In this document: piece after piece, positions 1 to 5,005 of the stretch
Numbering within the stretch: the stretch's first letter is position 1
Layout: each line of letters opens with the position of its first letter
Assembly: GCA_902797015.1 (NCBI GenBank)
Contig: CADBRG010000182.1
Location: forward strand, 1-7,022
Direction of reading: 5' to 3'
Source: an uncultured Lachnospiraceae bacterium
GTDB lineage: Bacteria; Bacillota; Clostridia; Lachnospirales; Lachnospiraceae
Length of the DNA: 7,022 nt
The notes under the pieces: generated by a model
The model's database searches: none
Seen by the model: the letters and a program-made list of their open reading frames with translations, nothing else
What the model was told of the DNA's origin: nothing
Program-made: the position numbers and the translations under genes

Positions 1-30
1 AGAAATGTTACAACGCCTAGTAACATTTCT
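1..30. repeat. 11-bp perfect inverted repeat upstream of the first promoter
   Basis: AGAAATGTTAC (1-11) is exactly complementary to GTAACATTTCT (20-30), with an 8-nt spacer. It ends 20 bp before the -35 box of the next promoter. It could be a regulator operator, or the 3' hairpin of a gene lying left of the window. The stem is AT-rich and is followed by GTAATAG rather than a clean T run, so a standard intrinsic terminator is less convincing. Its function is not settled by the sequence. Confidence 0.55.
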
Positions 31-50
31 GTAATAGTACACGGTACCCT

Positions 51-78
51 TTTACAATCTGGGGTTTTCTGGTATAAT
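51..78 (+). promoter_or_regulatory. Sigma-A-type promoter with extended -10
   Basis: The -35 hexamer is TTTACA (51-56), one base off consensus. The -10 is a perfect TATAAT (73-78), the spacer is 16 bp, and TGG (70-72) just before the -10 forms an extended -10. Transcription would start near 84-86, giving a leader of about 35 nt before the ATG at 120. This is the only strong promoter before prfB, so it probably drives the first three genes. Confidence 0.85.
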
Positions 79-103
79 TGAAAAGCTATAGTGAGATATT
101 TGC

Positions 104-110
104 AAAGGAG
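104..110 (+). promoter_or_regulatory. Ribosome binding site that fixes the start at 120
   Basis: AAAGGAG (104-110) lies 9 nt before the ATG at 120. The alternative in-frame TTG at 78 overlaps the last base of the -10 box and would not be in the transcript, so 120 is the real start. Confidence 0.85.
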
Positions 111-119
111 AGCAAACAC

Positions 120-1043
120 ATGAAAACAACACTGGTGATCATGGCGGCGGGCATTGGCTCCCGTTACGGAAAAGGCATCAAACAGCTCGATCCGGTCGGA
201 CCGAACGGTGAGATCATTATGGACTATTCGATTCATGATGCGATCGAGGCTGGTTTTAACAAAGTCGTATTTATCATTCGCAAGAGCCTGGAAGAGGATT
301 TCAAGGCTGTGATCGGTGATCGTATTGCGAAGATCTGCGAACCGCTGGGCGTGGAGATTGGATATGCTTTTCAGGAGATCTCTGATGTGCCGGAAGGGAT
401 TACCGTGCCGGAAGACAGGGCAAAGCCATGGGGAACCGGTCAGGCAATTTTATCCTGCAAGGGCATCGTGAAAGAGCCGTTTGCGGTTATTAACGCAGAT
501 GATTATTATGGCAAGAGCGCTTTCGTGAAGATCCATGATTATCTGGTGAATTATACACCTGAGAAGCCGGGTGATTTCTGCATGGCAGGATTTATCCTGA
601 AAAATACATTGAGTGAAAACGGCGGTGTAACCCGTGGCGTTTGTAGCGTGGATGAAAATGGATTTTTGTCAGATGTCGATGAGACAAAGGACATCAAGGC
701 GACTGCGGATGGTGCGACCTGTGAGCATGGCCCGATCGATCCGAATCGCTATGTATCCATGAATCTCTGGGGACTCACACCGGAGCTTCTGGATAAGCTG
801 GAGGATGGATTCAAGGCGTTTTTTGCAGCACAGGATGAGCAGTCAATTCTGAAAGAAGAGTATCTTCTTCCGATGTTTATTGACGAGTTGATCAAAAAAG
901 GTGAAGCGACCGTTAAGGTGCTGGAGACAACAGACCGCTGGTTTGGCGTGACCTACCATGAGGATCATCCGTTTGTAGTTGAATCATTCAAGCAACTAGT
1001 AGAAAAAGGAGTATATCAGGCAGATCTCTACAGCGATCTGTAG
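120..1043 (+). CDS. Nucleotidyltransferase (NTP_transferase fold), substrate unknown
   Basis: This is a 307-residue cytoplasmic protein of the sugar-phosphate nucleotidyltransferase type, expected to join a nucleoside triphosphate to a phosphorylated substrate and release pyrophosphate. The N-terminal Rossmann-like core opens with the nucleotide-binding signature: G11, G13, R15 and, after a short gap, K21-Q22. A conserved KPWGTGQA stretch (102-109) follows, then the acidic metal-binding motif NADDYYG (125-131). VSMNLWG (212-218) and RWFGVTYHEDHP (273-284) are later family-like blocks. No C-terminal left-handed beta-helix repeat is visible, so it is not GlmU- or GlgC-like in its tail. The start at 120 is set by the upstream SD and the promoter position. 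It is the first gene after a strong promoter, 42 nt ahead of a membrane acyltransferase, which fits a surface-glycan or envelope role, but that is inference. The donor and acceptor cannot be read from sequence. Confidence 0.85.
   Translation: MKTTLVIMAAGIGSRYGKGIKQLDPVGPNGEIIMDYSIHDAIEAGFNKVVFIIRKSLEEDFKAVIGDRIAKICEPLGVEIGYAFQEISDVPEGITVPEDRAKPWGTGQAILSCKGIVKEPFAVINADDYYGKSAFVKIHDYLVNYTPEKPGDFCMAGFILKNTLSENGGVTRGVCSVDENGFLSDVDETKDIKATADGATCEHGPIDPNRYVSMNLWGLTPELLDKLEDGFKAFFAAQDEQSILKEEYLLPMFIDELIKKGEATVKVLETTDRWFGVTYHEDHPFVVESFKQLVEKGVYQADLYSDL
1021..1040. repeat. 6-bp inverted repeat at the end of the nucleotidyltransferase gene
   Basis: CAGATC (1021-1026) and GATCTG (1035-1040) form a 6-bp stem with an 8-nt loop over the last codons. 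A second weak hairpin follows in the gap: CCCGA (1052-1056) with TCGGG (1066-1070). Neither has a following T run, so they may shape mRNA stability or translation but do not look like terminators. Confidence 0.3.
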
Positions 1044-1085
1044 GCCTGATTCCCGATGGTTTTTGTCGGGGCTTAGTAGCGAAAG

Positions 1086-2360
1086 ATGGTTTATTCAGAA
1101 CGTATTGCAAAATGGGATAATGCGAAGCTCATCCTGATCTTTCTGGTGGTGCTTGGTCATTTTCTGGAGACGTTTCTGGAACAGTACCCGGTGTGCGAGA
1201 GTGTATATGGCATCATATATCTGTTTCACATGCCGGCGTTTCTGTTTATTTCGGGAATGTTCAGTAAAAAAACGATCAATGCCGACCGGTTGAACTGGGC
1301 GAAGATCACACCTTATCTTGTGTTGTTTGTGATCCTGGATTTCGGGCGGTTTATTGTGCGTTATCATTGGGATCCGACGCTGACATTTCGCGTATTCCGG
1401 ATCACGGGGGTCTCGTGGTATCTGTTTGCGCTGTTTGTGCTGATCGTGGTGACACATCTTTTGCGAAAGATCGATCCGAAATTTGTTTTCTGCATTGCAA
1501 TCGGCATTTCCCTGATCATCGGGTATTCGAAAGGGATCGGATACTGGTTTGCACTCTATCGGATCGTGACGATGTTCCCGTTCTTTTATCTGGGGTATCT
1601 CTGGGACAGGGAAAAGGTCGAGTGGGCGCTTGGACGATCCTGGATCAGGATCCTGGCAGTGGCGGTGCTGGTTTTGCATCTGTTTGGCTGTCTGAACAAT
1701 CCGGTGAAAGTGTATTTCTGGGAACCGCTGCTGACGGCCGGAACGAATTATTACAGCATTGATTTTGATGCAGTGCCTTACCCCTGGCTGCAGGAGGCGC
1801 TTCCGTATGAATCATCGTCAGGCACGGTGTCGGACAGTGTGCTTGAGGACGCATTTGCAGATGCGGGCTGGCAGGCAGAGCTTTTTGATGAAGAAACGGA
1901 TGTGGCACCTTCCGATGCAAGCATACAGAATGGGGTCGATGAGATTCCTGTGCCTGCAGGTGATCTTTCAGACGCCATCGCACAGGCAGAGCTTGCCGAA
2001 GCTGCATCAGAGGAACCTGTGGTCTATACGGTTCCGCCAGTGACGGGGCTTTTGCGGTTGGGATATTACGGAATGGCATTTCTGGTGTTGTTCGCGGTCC
2101 TGAGCCTGGTTCCGAAACGACGGATCCCGGTGTTATCGAAGATGGGAACCCGGACGCTTTCCGTGTATTTCTGGCATTTGATGATTGTTGAGGTCCTGGT
2201 GCATCAGAAATGGCTGTTGGAGATTGTTGGGAAAGGCGGTTTGCAGACAATCGTGATGATGCTGGTGCTTTCGGCAATCGTGACCGGACTGCTTGCAACG
2301 AAACCGTGCATGGCGCCGCTGAATTGGCTGATGCATCCAAAGAAGCGAGAAATAGAGTAG
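1086..2360 (+). CDS. Acyltransferase-3 family integral membrane protein
   Basis: This 424-residue multi-spanning membrane protein resembles the acyltransferase-3 family (PF01757), whose members move acyl groups such as acetyl onto extracytoplasmic sugars or cell-wall polymers. Family features are the N-terminal block ERIAKWDNAK (5-14), the helix ending VVLGH with a likely catalytic His25, and HMPAFLFISG (48-57) with His48. Hydrophobic helices recur up to about 201, and again near 325-342, 357-373 and 385-404. Between them, about 240-318 is a long Asp/Glu/Ala/Ser-rich stretch that looks disordered (see finding). The start is chosen because an in-frame TAG at 1077-1079 leaves ATG 1086 as the first possible start and the N terminus fits the family, although the SD is weak (GAAAG directly before the ATG). 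Low expression, or coupling to the upstream gene, is possible. The acyl acceptor is unknown. The gene ends 17 nt before prfB. Confidence 0.82.
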   Translation: MVYSERIAKWDNAKLILIFLVVLGHFLETFLEQYPVCESVYGIIYLFHMPAFLFISGMFSKKTINADRLNWAKITPYLVLFVILDFGRFIVRYHWDPTLTFRVFRITGVSWYLFALFVLIVVTHLLRKIDPKFVFCIAIGISLIIGYSKGIGYWFALYRIVTMFPFFYLGYLWDREKVEWALGRSWIRILAVAVLVLHLFGCLNNPVKVYFWEPLLTAGTNYYSIDFDAVPYPWLQEALPYESSSGTVSDSVLEDAFADAGWQAELFDEETDVAPSDASIQNGVDEIPVPAGDLSDAIAQAELAEAASEEPVVYTVPPVTGLLRLGYYGMAFLVLFAVLSLVPKRRIPVLSKMGTRTLSVYFWHLMIVEVLVHQKWLLEIVGKGGLQTIVMMLVLSAIVTGLLATKPCMAPLNWLMHPKKREIE

Positions 2361-2364
2361 ACAT

Positions 2365-2370
2365 GAGGTG
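2365..2370 (+). promoter_or_regulatory. Ribosome binding site for the prfB TTG start
   Basis: GAGGTG (2365-2370) sits 7 nt before TTG 2378. The nearby ATG at 2363 runs straight into TAG at 2372-2374, so it cannot start prfB. The protein from TTG lines up with Escherichia coli RF2 from its first residue, supporting this choice. Confidence 0.75.
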
Positions 2371-2377
2371 TTAGACT

Positions 2378-3487
2378 TTGATTGAATTAGATCAGTTTCA
2401 GACAACATTAAACAGCTATAGAGAGCCGCTTCAGGAAGTGCGTGCGTCTCTGGATCTGGAGAATAAGGAGCATCGCATCAGCGAAATCGAGCGCGAGATG
2501 GAAGCGCCTAATTTCTGGAATGATCCGGACCGGGCGAAAGCGCTGACGCAGGAGCTTAAGAGTAAAAAGGATGACCTGGCGGACTATCAGAATCTGACTT
2601 CGATGATGGAGGATATCGAGGTGATGATCGAGATGGGGCGCGAGGAGAATGATCCGGATACGGTTCCTGAGATCGAGGAGATGTTAAAGGAGTTCCAGGA
2701 TCTTTTTGATGCGACGCGTACGAAGACGCTGCTCTCGGGTGAGTATGATAAAGACAATGCTATCGTAACGCTGCACTCGGGTGCGGGCGGCACGGAGGCG
2801 TGTGACTGGGTGAGCATGCTTTATCGGATGTACACCCGCTGGGCAGAGAAAAAAGGATATTCTGTGGAGGTGCTGGATTATCTGGATGGTGACGAGGCGG
2901 GCATTAAGTCTGTCACGTTTGAAGTAAATGGAGAAAACGCATACGGATATCTGAAGTCAGAAAAGGGCGTGCACCGTCTGGTGCGGATCTCGCCATTCAA
3001 TGCGGCTGGCAAGCGTCAGACTTCATTTGCTTCCTGCGATGTCATGCCGGATCTCGATGAGGATATTGACGTAGAAGTCAAGGACGATGAGATCCGCGTG
3101 GACACATATCGTTCGAGCGGCGCCGGCGGACAGCACATCAATAAGACGTCTTCGGCGATCCGTATCACGCATCTGCCAACGGGCATCGTGGTTCAGTGCC
3201 AGAATGAACGCTCCCAGCATATGAATAAGGATAAGGCGATGCAGATGTTAAAGGCGCGCCTGTATATATTAAAACAGGAGGAGCAGGCAGCGAAGGCGGC
3301 CGGCATCCGTGGTGAGGTGACAGACATTGGATGGGGTAACCAGATCCGTTCGTATGTCATGCAGCCGTATACGCTCGTGAAGGATACGCGTACTGGCGAG
3401 GAGAGCGGAAACGTGGATGCTGTGATGGATGGTGACATTGACCGTTTCATGAATGCATATTTGAAGTGGCAGGCGCTGCAAAATTAG
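2378..3487 (+). CDS. prfB: Peptide chain release factor 2
   Basis: RF2 reads the stop codons UGA and UAA in the ribosomal A site and triggers release of the finished protein. The 369-residue product aligns with E. coli RF2 from its first residue. The N-terminal helical region spans about 1-115, followed by the GSGG-type block SGAGGTEACDW (134-144). The stop-codon recognition tripeptide SPF is at 205-207 and the catalytic GGQ at 250-252, the same numbers as in E. coli. Residue 246 is Ser, where E. coli K-12 has Thr. The SPF tripeptide separates RF2 from RF1 (PxT). The gene begins with TTG. There is no in-frame UGA near codon 25, where many bacteria have the autoregulatory +1 frameshift; here the region reads Ser-Leu-Asp-Leu continuously. 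The gene is 17 nt after the acyltransferase, probably in the same transcript. Its last codons are repeated just downstream (see repeat). Confidence 0.97.
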   Translation: MIELDQFQTTLNSYREPLQEVRASLDLENKEHRISEIEREMEAPNFWNDPDRAKALTQELKSKKDDLADYQNLTSMMEDIEVMIEMGREENDPDTVPEIEEMLKEFQDLFDATRTKTLLSGEYDKDNAIVTLHSGAGGTEACDWVSMLYRMYTRWAEKKGYSVEVLDYLDGDEAGIKSVTFEVNGENAYGYLKSEKGVHRLVRISPFNAAGKRQTSFASCDVMPDLDEDIDVEVKDDEIRVDTYRSSGAGGQHINKTSSAIRITHLPTGIVVQCQNERSQHMNKDKAMQMLKARLYILKQEEQAAKAAGIRGEVTDIGWGNQIRSYVMQPYTLVKDTRTGEESGNVDAVMDGDIDRFMNAYLKWQALQN

Positions 3488-3511
3488 AATATTGAAGTGG
3501 CAGGCGTTGCA
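3461..3511 (+). repeat. Direct repeat across the prfB stop codon
   Basis: The 20 bases at 3461-3480 (coding LKWQAL and the first base pairs of the next codon) recur at 3492-3511 with one mismatch, 31 bp further on. The stop codon TAG (3485-3487) lies between the copies. Read in its own frame, the second copy encodes LKWQALQGQDATI and then stops at TGA 3531-3533. This looks like a short tandem duplication that gave prfB a new, earlier end. Confidence 0.8.
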
Positions 3512-3595
3512 GGGACAGGATGCGACCATCTGACGGCCGGGGATAGTCACAACAAACGGTTGTGCACATGAACCGTAATAATTCGGTATGAAAAC

Positions 3596-3624
3596 TTGCA
3601 CATACTTTAATGCTATGGTAAGAT
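3596..3624 (+). promoter_or_regulatory. Candidate promoter for hom
   Basis: TTGCAC (3596-3601), a 17-bp spacer, and TAAGAT (3619-3624) with TGG just before it (3616-3618) make a plausible extended -10 promoter. The -35 matches consensus at only three bases. The start point would be near 3631, at the foot of the terminator hairpin, which is unusual. A TATTAT at 3669-3674 lies downstream of the terminator but lacks a good -35. Confidence 0.4.
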
Positions 3625-3631
3625 AAAGTCC

Positions 3632-3655
3632 GCACCATTTTATGGGTGCTTTTTT
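3632..3655 (+). terminator. Intrinsic terminator after prfB
   Basis: GCACC (3632-3636) pairs with GGTGC (3645-3649) and is followed at once by six T (3650-3655). An alternative pairing extends the stem with a bulged G. It most likely ends transcripts reading out of prfB. Confidence 0.7.
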
Positions 3656-3673
3656 GGAAATTATGTTTTATTA

Positions 3674-3699
3674 TGCAGGATTCTGGCTGGAATCCTGCA
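3674..3699 (+). promoter_or_regulatory. Strong hairpin in the hom leader
   Basis: TGCAGGATTC (3674-3683) and GAATCCTGCA (3690-3699) are perfectly complementary, 10 bp, with a 6-nt loop. The hairpin ends 11 nt before the hom SD. What follows is AATTTC rather than a U run, so it is not a good terminator. It may be a protein-binding dyad or a structured leader. No T-box, lysine or SAM riboswitch core was seen around it. Confidence 0.6.
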
Positions 3700-3724
3700 A
3701 TTTCAAAAGTAAGGAGCGAATCGT

Positions 3725-4924
3725 ATGGCAAAGATTGCGGTATTGGGATACGGAACGATCGGATCCGGCGTGGCAGAAGTGCTGCGTGTGAACAAAGATC
3801 TGATTGCGGAAAAAGCCGGAGAGGAGATCGAGATCAAGTACATTCTGGATCTGAGAGATTTCCCGGGGGATCCGCTCGAAGATAAGGTGGTCCATGATTT
3901 TGATGTGATCGCAAATGATCCGGAGGTGTCTGTTGTTGTTGAAGCAATGGGCGGCGTAGAGCCGGCATTTACATTTGCGAAGCAGGCACTGCTTGCAGGC
4001 AAGCATTTTGCGACATCCAACAAGGCGCTGATCGCAGCACGCGGTGCGGAACTGTTTGCGATTGCAAATGAAAAGGGCTTGAATGTGATGTTTGAGGCGA
4101 GTGTCGGTGGAGGCATTCCGATCATCCGTCCAATCTATTCAAGTCTGACAGCTGACGATGTTTTAGAGATCAGCGGCATTTTAAATGGCACGACCAACTA
4201 TATGATGACAAAGATGGCAGAAGATGGCTCTGACTTTGATGACGTCTTAAAAGATGCACAGCAAAAAGGATATGCAGAGGCTGACCCGACTGCTGATATC
4301 GAAGGTCATGATGCTTGCCGCAAGATTGCGATCCTGACTTCTCTGGTCTGCGGAAAGCAGGTTGATTTTGAGGAGATCCATACAGAGGGCATCACACACA
4401 TTTCCGCTACGGATATTCAGTATGCGAAGGCAATGGGGCGTGCGATCAAGCTGCTTGCGATGAGCAGAAAAGCAGAGCACGGATATGCGGCAATGGTAGC
4501 GCCTTTTATGCTGAATGCATCACATCCGCTGTTTAGTGTTAAGGATGTGTTCAATGCGGTATTTGTAAACGGAAATGTGCTGGGTGAGGCAATGTTTTAC
4601 TTTTTTTTTTTCGGCAAGCTTCCGACAGCAAGTGCGGTTGTCGCTGACGTGGTTGACATTGTCCGTCATAAGGGCGTTGGCAATCAGATGGGCTGGAGCA
4701 CGGAAAAGGCTGTTCTGGCAGATGAGAAAGAACTGTCTTTCGCGCACTTTGTAAGAACCACGGCAGATCAGACTGCAGTGGAAAAAGCGTTTGGCGATGT
4801 GGAATATGTTTCTGCTGGGATCGATGGAGAGGTCGCATTCGTGACACCGGTCATGGACGGTGCTGCGTTTGAAGCGGCGTTGGCACAGGTTGACGGTGTG
4901 CTGCAGTGCATCCGCATGGACTAA
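3725..4924 (+). CDS. hom: Homoserine dehydrogenase with a poly-Phe replacement in a conserved loop
   Basis: This enzyme reduces aspartate 4-semialdehyde to homoserine with NAD(P)H, the branch to threonine and methionine. The 399-residue protein has an N-terminal Rossmann fold with GYGTIG (8-13), SNKALIA (98-104), EASVGGGIPII (124-134), NGTTNYM (154-160), and the full family signature over 178-200, including D187-P188, D191, G194, D196 and the catalytic Lys200. PTASAV (300-305) is also intact. Just before it, however, residues 293-296 are Phe-Phe-Phe-Phe where relatives have Gly-x-Gly-Ala; the codons come from an 11-T run at 4601-4611. Activity is therefore doubtful if the sequence is correct. 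The C-terminal 60 residues look like a shortened ACT-like tail, compared with the full ACT domain of about 430-residue enzymes. SD AAGGAG (3711-3716) lies 8 nt before the ATG. lysC follows after a terminator. Confidence 0.93.
   Translation: MAKIAVLGYGTIGSGVAEVLRVNKDLIAEKAGEEIEIKYILDLRDFPGDPLEDKVVHDFDVIANDPEVSVVVEAMGGVEPAFTFAKQALLAGKHFATSNKALIAARGAELFAIANEKGLNVMFEASVGGGIPIIRPIYSSLTADDVLEISGILNGTTNYMMTKMAEDGSDFDDVLKDAQQKGYAEADPTADIEGHDACRKIAILTSLVCGKQVDFEEIHTEGITHISATDIQYAKAMGRAIKLLAMSRKAEHGYAAMVAPFMLNASHPLFSVKDVFNAVFVNGNVLGEAMFYFFFFGKLPTASAVVADVVDIVRHKGVGNQMGWSTEKAVLADEKELSFAHFVRTTADQTAVEKAFGDVEYVSAGIDGEVAFVTPVMDGAAFEAALAQVDGVLQCIRMD
4601..4611 (+). repeat. Homopolymer of 11 T inside hom
   Basis: Eleven consecutive T followed by C form codons 293-296 (TTT TTT TTT TTC) of hom. 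They replace the codons expected for the Gly-x-Gly-Ala loop without changing length or frame. Such a tract is also prone to slippage. Confidence 0.95.
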
Positions 4925-4940
4925 TCTTTATAGTGTTAGG

Positions 4941-4966
4941 AAAAGCTGATGTTATGTCAGCTTTTT
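4941..4966 (+). terminator. Intrinsic terminator between hom and lysC
   Basis: AAAAGCTGA (4941-4949) pairs perfectly with TCAGCTTTT (4957-4965) around a 7-nt loop, and the stem's 3' side merges into five T (4962-4966). The stem is rather AU-rich, so termination may be partial, allowing some hom-lysC read-through. The remaining 39 bp before lysC hold TATAAA at 4971 and at 4981, but no convincing -35. Confidence 0.7.
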
Positions 4967-4993
4967 CAGATATAAATGAGTATAAAACGAGAT

Positions 4994-4997
4994 GGAG
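4994..4997 (+). promoter_or_regulatory. Ribosome binding site that decides the lysC start
   Basis: GGAG (4994-4997) lies 8 nt before ATG 5006. The earlier in-frame ATG at 4976 is preceded only by a pyrimidine-rich terminator tail, with no SD. Starting at 5006 gives the family-typical N terminus MLVVKKFGGSSV. Confidence 0.8.
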
Positions 4998-5005
4998 ATG
5001 GCATT

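Noticed and set aside
37..47. GTAC-ACG-GTAC repeat near the first promoter
   Set aside because: GTAC is its own complement and the match is only 4 bp, well within chance.
78..119. Earlier TTG start for the nucleotidyltransferase
   Set aside because: It overlaps the -10 box TATAAT and lies before the expected RNA start, while ATG 120 has a strong SD and gives the normal family N terminus.
1052..1071. Terminator between the nucleotidyltransferase and the acyltransferase
   Set aside because: The stem is only about 5 bp and the T run is in the loop rather than after the stem.
1645..2364. Long minus-strand open frame opposite the acyltransferase
   Set aside because: Its translation is low-complexity (Pro, Ser, Ala, Arg) and has no family likeness, while the plus strand has a clear membrane protein. 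It is an antisense shadow.
2376..2381. CTTTGA next to the prfB start, resembling the RF2 frameshift site
   Set aside because: A +1 shift from CTT would continue in the frame starting at 2380, which reads GAT then TGA, not in the prfB frame. No upstream reading frame feeds it, because the ATG at 2363 stops at 2372. It is a chance match at the TTG start.
3488..3724. T-box, lysine or SAM riboswitch in the hom leader
   Set aside because: No T-box core (such as GGGTGGNACCGCG) or other riboswitch core was found; only simple hairpins are present.
4565..4611. Intragenic terminator formed by a stem before the 11-T run in hom
   Set aside because: The stem (GTAAAC with GTTTTAC) is short, bulged and AU-rich with a loop of over 20 nt, so it is unlikely to be stable. 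The T run is better explained as a replacement of codons.
4976..5005. Earlier ATG start for lysC
   Set aside because: It has no SD and would add ten residues before the conserved MLVVKKFGG start.
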